Source: Heterohyrax brucei
Taxonomy: Eukaryota; Chordata; Mammalia; Hyracoidea; Procaviidae
Length of the DNA stretch: 64,000 nt
Reading direction: 5' to 3'
Assembly (NCBI GenBank): GCA_028571685.1
Contig: CM053158.1
Location: 61,472,001-61,536,000 of the forward strand
Positions 31,890-42,668 of the stretch are shown here, piece after piece (within the stretch, counting starts at the first letter, position 1; the number at the start of each line of letters is the position of its first letter). A program made the translations under genes and the position numbers. The notes under the pieces are model-generated. The model was not told the DNA's origin, ran no database searches, and worked only from the letters and a program-made list of their open reading frames with translations.

Positions 31890-33063
31890 GGGATCAAGAT
31901 GGTGGAGCAGCAGAGACTTTTTGTAGGCCCTCTTAAAGACCTGAAAAACCAAGTTAATGGGTTATATACAAAAACCTAGAGGCCTTGAACATCAACAGAG
32001 AAAAACAAGGTGAAAAAAAAAATCTAACACATAGGAACTGAACAACACCTTGTTCAGAAACTTCTGGGTTACAGGAGAAATCAAGGATGGAATAAAGAAT
32101 TCACAGATTCAAATGAGAAGGAAAATACACGGGACACAGCAGAAACAGTGCTCAGAGATCAATTTGTCTCAATAAATGCACACATCCAAAAAGACAGTGC
32201 CCAAATGAAAGAAGTAACCCTACAGCTCAAACAAGTAGAGCAAAAGTAACAAAGGAACCACTCAAGCACCAGAAGAAACAGATAATAAAAATCAGAGCAA
32301 AACTAGACAATACACAAACAATTTAAAGAGTTAAAAGCTGGTTTTTAGAGAATATCAACAAAATCGGTAAACCACTGGTCAAACTAACAAAAGAAAATCA
32401 GGCGAGGAAGCAAATAACTTGAATAAGATCCAAATGAAATTAAGACTCACAGCAGAATACTATGAAAAACTGTACTCTAATACATTTGAAAACCTAAAGA
32501 AATGGGCAACCTTCTAGAAACATACTATACATCAGAGCTAACACAAATAGAAGTAAAATTTAATAAACTTATCACAAAGAAGAAACTGAAAACATAATTT
32601 AAAAAAACTACAACAAAGTCCTGGCCCAGACAGCTTCACTGGAGAATTCTATCAAAATTTCAGAGAAGGGTTAACACCACTACTACTAAAGTTACTGCAC
32701 AGCACAGAAAAGGATAGAATACTTGCAAATTCATTCTATGAAGTCAACATAACCTTGATATCAAAACTGGGTAAAGATATCACAAAAAGGGAAATTACTG
32801 ACCAGTATTTCTCATGACCTAAAATGCAACAAATCGTCAACAAAATTGCACCCAATAGAGTTCAACAGTGTATCACAAAATTAGTCACAATGACCAAGTA
32901 GGATTCATTCCAGCGATGCAAGCATGGTACAGCATTAGAAAAACTGATACAGTCAACCATATAAATAAAGTTTTAAAAAAGGTAAGAATCACCTGATTTA
33001 CCAATGGACATAGAAATGACATCTGACAAAGTCCAACACCAGTTCATGTTAAAAATTCTCAGC

Positions 33064-33755
33064 AGAATAACAAGCCTATTGCTAAGATAGTCTCCTGCAT
33101 CCCACATTGGTCAGTGGCATCTGGGGTCCTAAAAGCTAGCAAGCTGCCATCTGAGGTACGTCCCAACTCATCCGGAACAGACGATCACCAGGAACAATGA
33201 AGATAAAAGGGAAAAAGAGCCCAGGAGACAGAGGGACCCATGTGACTGGATGACTGCATCAACATGTAACCAAAAGAACCAGATGGTGCCCAGTCATCAC
33301 CAAAGACAGCCATGATGGGGCACACAATGTTGAGTCCCAGTGGCAACACGAGAAAAACAGGGCTGCATCTCAAGAACTCCACTAAAAGACCACAACTGAT
33401 GGTCCAAAGGCCTGGGGTTCCCCTCGGAGCATGGACCCTAAATCTGCAGCTGCCCCTGACCAGAAAACACTACTGAGGTCAACTCTTGAGACAGGAATGG
33501 ACTAGACTTGGGGTCACAATGTGACCACATGGTGTGTGTACTTCATGGTTCTATGCATCTATAGGATGTTGTACTATCGGTCTCTTACTAGAAGGAAGAG
33601 GACAGGGTGGAGAGAAGTGGAAAGGAGATTGTTAAGAGGATATGACATATATAGAGCAGAAAAGTGGAGTGCACTGTTATCAGACAAGGGGAGCAGATGA
33701 AGCTGCAGATGGGGCAGCACTGTACATTTTGGCTTAATTCACAATTGGCAAAAAA
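33064..33755 (+). mobile_element. L1 3' UTR tail, type II, nested in L1 E
   Basis: Type II 3' UTR from about 'TGGTCAGTGGCATCTGGGGT' to 'GGCTTAATTCACAATTGGC' and A-tail. AAAAATTCTCAGC occurs on both sides (33051-33063 and 33756-33768). Host ORF2 continues directly (AACAGGAAGAGAAAG). Confidence 0.93.
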
Positions 33756-36218
33756 AAAAATTCTCAGCGAACAGGAAGAGAAAGGAAATTCCTCAACATA
33801 GTAAGGGGCACCTATGGAAAGCCAAGAGCAGCCTAAATGGAAAGACACTGAAAGCATTCCCCCTGAGAACAGGAACCAGATAAACATGTCCATTGTCATC
33901 ATTTTTATTCAACACTGTGTTTTAAGTTGCAGCTAGAGCAATCAGACAAGACAAAGAAAGAAAGGGGATACAAAGTAGGACGGAAGAAGGCAAAGTAACT
34001 CTACCTGCAGATGACATTATCTTCTAGACAGAAAATACTGAAGAATAGAGGCACACACACACACAAGAAAAAACTATTGGAACAGAAGAGTTCAGCATAG
34101 TATGGGGATATAAGATAAACATAAACAAATCAAAGGAATTCCCTTACATAATAAAGAGACCATCAAAGAAGAATTGCCAAATCTTTATCATTTACAACAA
34201 GTCTCAAGATAAAATATCTAGTTATAAATCTAACTAGATATAAAAGACCTTTACAAAGATAATTACAAGACTGTAACTGCAAGAAACTAAGACACCTAAA
34301 TAAGTGGAGAAACCTACCTTACTTCTGGATTGGAAGACTTAAAATCATGAAAATATCTGTTCTCCCCAGTCATCTACAGATACAATGCAATTCCAATACA
34401 AATTCCATGTTATTTTTTTTACTGAGATGGAAAAACACATCACCAATTTCATACAGAAAGGGACCAAACCCTGGAGAAGTAATACTGACAAAGGAGAACA
34501 AAGAAGATCTCACATTACCTGATTTTAGAACCTATTACATGGCCACAGTAGTCAGAACAGCCTAGTAGTGGTACAAAAACAGACACATAGATCAAGAAAA
34601 CGGAATAGAGAATCCATATATAACACCATCCACCTATGAGCAGGTGATATTTGACAAAACTCCCATGTCCATAAACTGGGGAAAAGACTGTCTCTTTAAC
34701 AAATAGAGCTGGCAAAACTGTATAGTCATCTGCCAAAAAAATAAAACAAGATTCTTACCTTGCCCCTTGCACAAAAACTAACTCAAAATGGATCAAAGAA
34801 CTAAATATAAAATCTAAAATAATAAAGATCATGGAAGAAAAAATTGGTACAATGCTGGGAGCCCTAATACACTGCATAAACAGACTACAAATTACTAATA
34901 ACAAGGCACAAACACCAGACAAGGAAGTAGATAAACGGGAACTGCTAAAATTCAAACATTTAAAACTCATCCAAAGATTTTATCAAAACAGTAAGAAGAC
35001 TATCTACAGACTAGGAAAGAATCTGGGGCAACCAAGAATCTGATTGGCATCTGCAGCTCCACAATCTACTGTAAAACCTCAACAAGAAAAAGTAACCTAA
35101 TTAAAAATGGACAAAGCATATGAATAGGCACTTGACCAAAGAAGACATCCAGACAGCTAAAATACATATGAGAAAATGCTCACAATCATCAGCATTAGAA
35201 AAATCCAAATCAAAACTACAGTGAGATACCATCTCACCCCAACAACCCTGGCATTAACCCAAAAAAACACAAAACAGTAAATGTTGGAGAGGTTGTGGAG
35301 AGGCTGCAACTCTTCTACACTGCTGGTGGGAATATAAAATGGTACAGCCACTTTTAAAATCTATTTGGTGCTTTTTAAAAAGCTAGAAATATAAATACTA
35401 TATGATCCAGCAATTCCACTGCTTGTAGTATATCCTGGAGAAAAAAGGACTGTCACTGGAATAGACACATGCACAACAATGTTTACTACAGTTCTGTCCA
35501 CAACAACAAAAAGATGGAATTTAGGTGTCCCTCAACATATGAATAGATAAACAAATATACAATGGAATATTATACAATGATAAAGAATAATGAGGATCTT
35601 GGGACACACCTGATAATATGGAGTCATCTGGAAGACATTATGCTGAATGAAATTAGTCACAGAAGAATAAATACTGTATGAGACCACTATTATTAGGACT
35701 CAAGAAAAGGGAAAAAGACAAAAGAAAACAATCTCTGATGGTTACCAGGGAGGGGAGAGAAGGAGATGGGTATTCATAGATTACACAGTAGATAGGAAAT
35801 GAGTTACATGTAACAAGTGACAGCACACAGTAAAGGGAGATCAACACTGCTAGACTATACCAAGAACGAAGAGCTTTCCTAAATACAATCCAACATTTTG
35901 AAGGTCAGAGTAGGAGGAGAGGAGGTACAGGAACCATGCTTTTGAGGAACATCTAGGTCAATTAGCATTAACTAAGTTTCACTTTTATAAGTACACTACA
36001 TCCCATTTTCATAACTGGCATCTGGGGTTTTAAAAGCTAACAAGATGCCACCTAAGGAGCATCAATTGGTCCCAGTGTACTCAGAGCTGAGGAGAACAAA
36101 GGACATCAAAGACAGAAGGAAAATACGGTCCCAGGAGACAGAACAGGCTGCATGATCCAGAGTTTATATCCACATGAGACAAGAACTACATAATGCTCAA
36201 TCACCACCAATGCCTATC

Positions 36219-36264
36219 TCGAAGCCAAGCCAGCCAAGTGCCGTCGAGTCAGATCTGACTCATG
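36219..36264 (-). repeat. 46-bp AfroSINE 3'-end sliver with TSD
   Basis: 'GCCAAGTGCCGTCGAGTCAG' and ATCTGACTCATG are the reversed AfroSINE end, with a GAAGCCAAGCCAGCC extension. GCCTATC at 36212-36218 and 36265-36271 flanks it. Without it the L1 3' UTR reads on as in other copies. Confidence 0.88.
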
Positions 36265-36711
36265 GCCTATCCTGAAAGGGAATACAAAGTAGACTCCCTG
36301 ACACAGCAGAAGAAAGATGGTGGTGCAGATCTAAAATGCTATTATAAAACCAGAGTTCATGGTACTACATGCTGTAGACCCCAACAGCATGGCCCCTAAA
36401 CTCACTGCTAGCCCACAGCGGAAACCAATACCAAAGACAACTCTTTACACAAAAATTGTACCGGACTATAAGACATTAGGCTGTCAGAGCAGCTCCTCAA
36501 TAGAAATGAGATGGTGGGGAGGGTGGGAAAAAGGGGACTTCTGTTATATGAACATGCAAAGTACAAGGTGCAAAGGAAGAATGTGCTGTCACAGGGTTGG
36601 GAGAGCAGCTAGAGGTGCACAGAAAGTATGTACACGAACAAGGTTTAATATGGGAAGTTGACTTGGATTGTAAACTTTCATCACAATAAAAGCAAAAAAA
36701 GAAGACACCCA

Positions 36712-37080
36712 ACAATATCATTAATATGACACACCAGTCACATTTTGCTGAAGATCATTCAAAACAGCTACAGCAATATACTGACAGGGAACTACCAGAA
36801 ATTCAAGTCAGATTTAGAAGAGGATGCAGAACAAGGGACATCACTGCTGCTGTCAGATGGATCTTGGCTAAAAGCAGAGAATACCAGAATGATGTTTGTC
36901 TGTTTTATGCAAAAGCATTTGACTGTGTAGATCACAACAAATTACGGATAACATAGGGAAGACTGGGAATTCCAAAACACTTAACTATGCTCATGCAAAA
37001 CCTGTACACAAACCAAGAGGCAGTCATACAAATGAAACAAGGGGATTCTGCAGGACTGAAAATCAAGAAAAGTGTATGTC
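36712..37080 (+). mobile_element. RTE LINE, RT palm (piece 3)
   Basis: 'AACAATATCATTAATATGAC', 'GGAACTACCAGAAATTCAAG', then TRDITAAVRWILAKSREYQN and KAFDCVDHNKL (frame 36726-36956), the RT block with FDxVDH. It continues piece 2. At 37068-37080 the target of an L1 tail (AGTGTATGTC) begins. Confidence 0.92.
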
Positions 37081-37497
37081 AGAGGGGTGCACCCTGAGAT
37101 CTCCACTAAAAGACTGCAGTGGATGGTCCAGCAGTTTCAGGGTTCCTCTGGGAGTATGGCCCCTGGCTCTGATGCTGCCCTTGCCCATAAATCATAACGA
37201 AGGTCCACTCTTCAGACACGAATGGATTGGGCTTGGCGGTGCACAGTTACCATATATTGGATGCACTTTATGGTTCTATGCATCTACAGGATATCATCCT
37301 GCTGACCTCTTGCTGGAGGAAGGAGAGTGGGTGGAGAGGAGGGGAAAGGGGACTGTTGGGAAAATGAGACATGTATGGAGCAGAGAGGAATAGTGTGCTG
37401 TCACTGGGCAGGGAGAGCAGTGGAAGTTGCATATACACGGGCATGTAAATTTATACAGGAATGTACATTTTCACTCAGTCATAATAAAAAAATTTTA
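37081..37497 (+). mobile_element. L1 3' UTR tail, type II, nested in RTE
   Basis: From 'AGAGGGGTGCACCCTGAGAT' to 'TTTTCACTCAGTCATAATAA' plus A-tail, 417 bp. AAAGTGTATGTC flanks both ends (to 37080 and to 37510). It contains a clear four-run G tract (37329-37360: GGG, GGGG, GGGG, GGG). Confidence 0.95.
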
Positions 37498-38226
37498 AAA
37501 AGTGTATGTCGGGGTTGCATACTTTCACCATATTTATTCAAACTGTATACTGAGCAAATAATCCAAGAAGCTGGACTATAATGAAGAAAGTGGCATTAGG
37601 ATCAGATGAAGACTAGTCAACAACTTACAACATGAAGATGACACAACTTTGCCTGTTGAAAGTGAAGAGAACTTGAAGCAGTTATCGATGAAGATCAAAG
37701 ACTACAGCCTTCAGTCCAGATTATACCCTGGCATAAAGAAAACAAAAATCCTCACAGCTCAACCAACAAGCAGTATCATGATAAAAGGAGCAAATACTGA
37801 AGTCATCAAGGGTTTCATTTTACTTCAGTCCACAATCAACACCCACAGAAACAGCAATTAATCTAACAACACACTGCATTGGGCAAATCTGCTCTAAAAG
37901 ACCTCTTGAAAGTGTTGAAAATCAAAGACATCACTTCAAGCACTAAGGTGTACCTGACCCAATCTGTGGCATTTTTCAATTGTCTCAACGGTTTGTGAAA
38001 GCTGGACAATGAATAAGGAAGACCAAAGAGGAACTGACACCTTTGAATCACAGATGTTGGTGAAAAGAACACTGAATATACTACGACTGCCAAAGAACAA
38101 ACATTTGTCTTTGCGGAAGTGCAGCCAGAATACTCCCTGACAAGAAAGGGTAGCAAGACTTTGGTTTATCTACTCTGGACATGTTATCAGGAGGTCCCTG
38201 GAGAATAACATGCTTGGCCCAGTAGA
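37498..38226 (+). mobile_element. RTE LINE, RT thumb and C-terminus (piece 4)
   Basis: 'GTCGGGGTTGCATACTTTCA', 'CTGTATACTGAGCAAATAAT', then the palm motif in worn form (QHEDDTTL, family RYADDTTL, near 37630), 'GAAGATCAAAGACTACAGCC' and 'GAACATTGGATATACC'-type sequence near 38070. Stops and frame changes throughout. Confidence 0.92.
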
Positions 38227-38392
38227 CCAAAAACACCAAAGTCAATGCTACTGAGTTGATGCCAACTCACAGCTACCCTTACAGGACAAAGTAAAACTGC
38301 CCCACAGAGTTTTCAAAAGGCAACTGGCAGATTTAAACTGCCAACCTTTTGGGTAGCAGTCGTAGCACTCAACCACTATGTCACCAAAGTTT
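38227..38392 (-). repeat. AfroSINE nested in RTE
   Basis: On + 'CAATGCTACTGAGTTGATGC' to 'CAACCACTATGTCACCAAAG'. GTAGA on each side (38222-38226 and 38393-38397) is the short target-site duplication expected for RTE-driven insertion. Confidence 0.93.
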
Positions 38393-38566
38393 GTAGAGGT
38401 TCAACCAAAAAGAATACCTTCAAGAAAATGGACTGATACACTGGTTCCAACAATGGGTTCGAACACTGTGAGGATGGTGGTACAGAACCATGCAGCCTTC
38501 CCTTGTGTTGTACACACAGTTGCTATAAGTCAGAACCAACTGGACAGCATCTATCATCAACAATAA
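38393..38566 (+). mobile_element. RTE LINE, 3' end (piece 5)
   Basis: 'AGAATACCTTCAAGAAAATG', 'GGTTCCAACAATGGGTTCGA' and the end 'TATAAGTCAGAACCAACTGG' with ACAGCATCTATCATCAACAA close the RTE begun at 29486. Confidence 0.93.
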
Positions 38567-38636
38567 AAGTTTATGCCTAGAACAACCACATGACATAATA
38601 CAGGCTGCTGAAATTCGTATTACCTGTCACCTTTCA

Positions 38637-38806
38637 AGGAACCCTTGGTAGCATACTGGTTAAGTACTACATCTGCTAACCAAAAGGCTGACAGTTCACA
38701 TCCACCAGGTACTCCTTGGAGACTCTATGCAGCATTTCTACTCTGTCGTATAAGACTGATGAATCGCAATCGACTCAACAGCAGTGGATTTCATTTTGGT
38801 GGATAC
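38637..38806 (+). repeat. AfroSINE, full length
   Basis: 'GGAACCCTTGGTAGCATACT' head, 'ACCAAAAGGCTGACAGTTCA', 'ACTCCTTGGAGACTCTATGC' and the end 'CAACAGCAGTGGATTTCATT'. Confidence 0.93.
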
Positions 38807-39151
38807 TGCCTTTCAAAATCTGGTACTCCTAAGAGTATACCTTCACTTCAACATTATCTGTCAATGGTTTTCCAAGAAGAATATCACTGACACTGTCTAA
38901 ACTTCCTAAACTGTTCCCTTCAAAGACTCAACTTCGAAGAGAACAATATCTCTATCTCCTTCCATATGCAAGACAGTTTTCCATCACAAGGCACTTTATT
39001 TTTAGGTGAAGGTTCTTCTGGAGACACTGAGCCCCAAAAGTCTTTGGATAAGACTCCAAGGATCACTAAGTGCCTATCATTATATAAAAATATTACCTTT
39101 ATTCATGCATGCATCTTTTCACAGAAATAGAGGATATATCCAAAAACCAAA
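38807..39151. other. No gene; possible old DNA-transposon remnant
   Basis: No recognisable gene. 'AACTTCGAAGAGAACAATAT' and neighbouring bases vaguely resemble an ancient interspersed repeat, but I cannot name it. Confidence 0.3.
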
Positions 39152-39308
39152 CCTCAAACCTGCTGCCATAAAGTTGAGTCTGACTCACAGCAACCCTCCA
39201 GGTCAGAGCAGAACTGCCACACAGAGTTTCTAGGATGCCTGCTGGATATGAACAGCTGACTTTTTGTTTAGCAGCTACAGCACTGAACCACTACGCCAAC
39301 AAGATTTC
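39152..39308 (-). repeat. AfroSINE
   Basis: On + 'CTGCTGCCATAAAGTTGAGT' to 'ACTACGCCAACAAGATTTCT'. First of three reverse AfroSINEs in a row. Confidence 0.92.
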
Positions 39309-39317
39309 TGATACAAC

Positions 39318-39478
39318 CAAAAAAATCCACTGCCATCAAGTCAGATCCAACTTACAGCGACCCTATAGGACAGAGAAGAACTGCCCAAAGAAGTTTCCAA
39401 GGAGCACCCAGTGGATTTGAACTGCCAACCTTGCAGTTAGCATCCATAACATTTAACCACTAACCAACAGGATTTCCT
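39318..39478 (-). repeat. AfroSINE
   Basis: On + 'TCCACTGCCATCAAGTCAGA' to 'CACTAACCAACAGGATTTCC'. It follows the previous copy after ten bases. Confidence 0.92.
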
Positions 39479-39488
39479 ATATATCCAA

Positions 39489-39582
39489 GCCAAAAAGCCA
39501 AGTGCCGTCGAGTCAGATCTGACTCATGGCAACCCTAGGGGTCAGGGTAGAACTGACCCCCAGAGTATTCAAGGGATCTGTA
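39489..39582 (-). repeat. AfroSINE 3' fragment with GCCAAGTG end
   Basis: On + 'GCCAAAAAGCCAAGTGCCGT', 'CGAGTCAGATCTGACTCATG', 'GTCAGGGTAGAACTGACCCC', stopping at TTCAAGGGATC. ATCCAA occurs just left (39483) and just right (39584), so it was probably 5'-truncated at insertion. Same 3' extension as the slivers at 19.9 and 36.2 kb. Confidence 0.85.
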
Positions 39583-39695
39583 AATCCAAAAAGATGAAGA
39601 ACTACCAAAGATTTGTCAACTAAACCCACAATGTGATGGTCTGACCTAGATCAGTCAGTTTCAGCTCCAACTCGCCTGCTGAATTCCCGCCTACT

Positions 39696-39885
39696 GTATA
39701 ATGTTAATACAATTCACAAATAGGTCAAGTGCTTACTATATGCCACATACCATTCTAAGCACTTTATACAGAATAATTTCTTGCAACAATCCTATGAAGT
39801 ACACACTATTAGTATCCTACCCCAGAAACAAAGCTGCTTACTCAAAGAGAAGTCACTTGCCAAACATCACACAGCAATCTTTCTG
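39696..39885 (+). repeat. MIR SINE
   Basis: 'TCAAGTGCTTACTATATGCC', 'ATACCATTCTAAGCACTTTA', 'GCAACAATCCTATGAAGTAC' and 'GAAGTCACTTGCCAAACATC' follow the MIR consensus. Confidence 0.92.
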
Positions 39886-40149
39886 AGAAATAAAGTAAAA
39901 TTTCTCAAAAGGGTATATGGCTATTTGCTTGTGCGTACATACTTATTTCTTTCTCAGCTAACATGTCTTTTTAACTCTTCAATCAAATCATACACAAAAT
40001 AAACTGCCCTGTTGTCAGACTCATCTCTTCTAGCTAACAGTTATACATATAGCTCAACTCAAGTGGTGCAAGACTTTTCAACCTAGAATGATCATAAAAC
40101 TTATGAAACTTGGTTTGCAATTTTTAAGTTAAATACCTAATCAGTCCAC

Positions 40150-40395
40150 AGTTATGTACTCAGATGACATGTTTCTATATTTGGAAAATACTAAGGAATC
40201 TAAAAAAACTACTAGAATAAATAAGTTTAGCCAGATCAAAGAACACCAAACCAACATACAAAAAGTCAAATGTATTTCTTCTATAGATCACCAGCACACT
40301 AGACTAAGAACATAACTCCATTTATAAAAGCATAAAAAACAATTAAGAAAAAATTTAACAACAACAAAAAAAAAGCATTAAAATCTTGACACTCA
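40150..40395 (+). mobile_element. Old L1, ORF2 part (piece 1 of 3)
   Basis: 'CAGATGACATGTTTCTATAT', 'ACTACTAGAATAAATAAGTT' and 'TCCATTTATAAAAGCATAAA' are old-L1 ORF2 just past the FADD motif. AAATCTTGACACTCA at its end is the duplicated target of the young tail that follows. The element resumes at 42365 and again at 61907. Confidence 0.85.
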
Positions 40396-42364
40396 CTGGC
40401 AAAACTGGATATCCATCTGCAAAAAACAAGATCCATATCTTACACCTTATACAAAAACTGACTTTAACTGGATAAAAGACCTAAATCTCAAATCTAAAAC
40501 AATAAAGCTCATCCAAGAAAAAGTAGGAACAGCAATGGAAGTTTTAATACACAATGCAGACACACTTCAAAATCTGTCAAACAAACCACAATCAACAGAA
40601 AATAAATGCTAACTATTAAGAATCAAACACTTTTGCTCATCCAAAGACTTTATTAAAGAATTAAAAGGCCACCTACAGAATGAGAAAAAATATTTCACAA
40701 CTATGCATCAGACCAATACCTGACCTCCGTAATTTATAAGGTACTACAAGATATCAATAAGAGAAAGATAAATCATCCAGTTAAGTGATGGGCAAAGGAG
40801 ATGGACAGACACTTCTCTAAAGAGGAGATCCAGGCAGCCAAAAAAACACATGCAGACATGCTCATGATCATTAGCAAATAAAGAAATTCAAATCAAAATG
40901 ACACTGAGATACCATCTCACCTGAACAAGGTTGGCCATGATCCAAAAAATGCAGAACAACAAATGCTGGAGAGGCTGTGGAGAAATTGGAACTTCTCCAC
41001 ACTGTTGGTGGGACTGCAAAATGATGCAACCTCTCTGGAAAGCAATCTGGCACGCCCATAAAAAACTGGATATAGATACACCATTTGACCCAGTAATTCC
41101 ACTGCTTGGAATTTATCCTACAGAATCAAGGCCATTGAAACCAACTGATACATGCACACATATGTTTATCGCAGCACAGTCCACAACAGCAAAAAGATGA
41201 AATCAACCTACATGCCCCACAACAGAGGAACAGGTAGGTAAACTACAGTACATATACTCAATGGAACACTATGCAATGATAAAGAACAATGATGATTTCA
41301 GAAAATATCTCATAACTTGGTTTCAACTGGAGGACATTATGCTGAGTGAAAGTAGTCAGCAACAAAAGGACAAATATTGTATGAGACCTCTACAACAAGA
41401 ACTTAAAAATAGACTCATGCATAGAAAAAAAAGACTGTGATGTCTGCAAGGGTGGTGAGGAAGGGAAGACGAGGGGGTAGGGTTTAGATTAGATAGTTGA
41501 CAGAAATTTGGGTGAAACAGGTGACAGCACACATTAGAAAGAAGATCAGTATTAACTGGACTTCAACATAATTTGAGTACTCCTCCCATCCCAATCCAAC
41601 ATTGCAAGGACAGAGTAGCTGGGGGGGGACCATGCTCTCAGGCAAAATTGAGGCCAACTGGCACAACCAGCGTTTTGCTAATGAGGGCTCAGTGCAACCC
41701 ATATTGTTCAGTGGCATCCGGAGTCTTAAAAGCTGCCAAACTGCCATCTGAGTATACAGCAAATGGTCCCAACTCACAGGATCAGACGATCTCCAAGGAC
41801 CAAAAAGACATGGGGGAAAAAGAATCCAGAAGACTGACCCATATGAGTGGGTCTCTACATCAACCCAGGACCAGAAGAACCAGATGGTGCCAAGCCACCA
41901 CCAGTAATAGCCACGATAGAGCTCAGAAAATTGAGTCTCACTGGCAACACAAGAATAAATAGGGGTGTAACCTGAGATCTCCACCAAAACACCACAATTG
42001 ATGGTTCAAGGGCCTCAGAGTTCCCCTGGAAGTATGGGCCCTGGCCCTGATGATGCCCCTGTCCATAAATCATAATGAAGATCAACTCTTTGGACAGCAA
42101 TGTAGTGGACTTGGCGACACAGAGTGACCGTATCTTGTGGGCACTTTATGGTTCTATGCATCTACAGAGTATCATCCAACCGACCTCTTACTGAAGGAAG
42201 GGAGTGGGTGGAGAGGAGGGGATAGAAGACTATTTGGAGGTTAGTACATGAATGAAGCACAAAGGAAGAGTGTGCTGTCACCAAATAGGGAGAGCAATGA
42301 GAACTACATATAGGTGAGCATGCAAATTTATATAGAAATGTACATTTTCAATCATAATTAAAAA
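40396..42364 (+). mobile_element. L1 3' end, younger, nested in old L1
   Basis: 1.97 kb, from the ORF2 C-terminal third ('GGCAAAACTGGATATCCATC') to a type II 3' UTR ending 'ATTTTCAATCATAATTAAAA'. The C-terminal frame 40931-41200 is open (WWDCKMMQPLWKAI). AAATCTTGACACTCA (40381-40395) and AAATCTTTACACTCA (42365-42379) frame it. Confidence 0.94.
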
Positions 42365-42668
42365 AAATCTTTACACTCATAAATCTAAAATACTGCTGAC
42401 AAGTTTTAAAAGGCCTAAACAATCAAAGAGATACATGATTTTCATAGATTGGAAGGCTCAATATTAACATACCAATCTTGTCAAAAGTGATCTACAGAGC
42501 CACTGTAATTTCATCAAACTCCCAATAGGCTTTTTGCAGAAGCAAGCTGACTCCTAACATTCATAAGGACGTGCAAAAGATACAACAACTCTGAAAAAGA
42601 ACACGGTTAGAAGACCTACACTATCTGATTTCCAAATTTACACTAAAGCTATAGTAATCAAGAAAGTG
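42365..42668 (+). mobile_element. Old L1, ORF2 part (piece 2 of 3)
   Basis: 'TTTCATAGATTGGAAGGCTC', 'GTCAAAAGTGATCTACAGAG', 'ACCTACACTATCTGATTTCC' and 'AAAGCTATAGTAATCAAGAA' continue piece 1. It ends in AGAAAGTG, the duplicated target of the 19.2-kb insertion block. Confidence 0.85.

Larger units (their letters stand above)
31890..36708 (+). mobile_element. L1 element E, internally deleted, inside RTE
   Basis: It begins with an L1 5' UTR-like start (ATCAAGATGGTGGAGCAGCA), but about 150 bp later, near 32030, jumps into ORF2 (CTGAACAACACCTTGTTCAG). ORF1 and the early endonuclease are therefore missing. RT sequence follows with many breaks (CTACCTGCAGATGACATTAT near 34000 is the worn FADD motif), then the ORF2 C-terminus to 35680 and a type I 3' UTR (36014-36690) ending TTTCATCACAATAAAAGC. 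Carries an L1 tail (33064-33755) and a SINE sliver (36219-36264). Confidence 0.88.

Noticed and set aside
39481-39590. CRISPR-like or satellite array, from repeated GAGTCAGATCTGACTCATGG units across the window.
   Set aside because: The units are scattered ends of AfroSINEs on both strands, with no regular spacing.
41484-41987. The longest open frame of the window, 167 codons on -.
   Set aside because: It is antisense to an L1 3' UTR. Similar antisense frames occur in other tails (49441, 55737), so it reflects base composition of that UTR.
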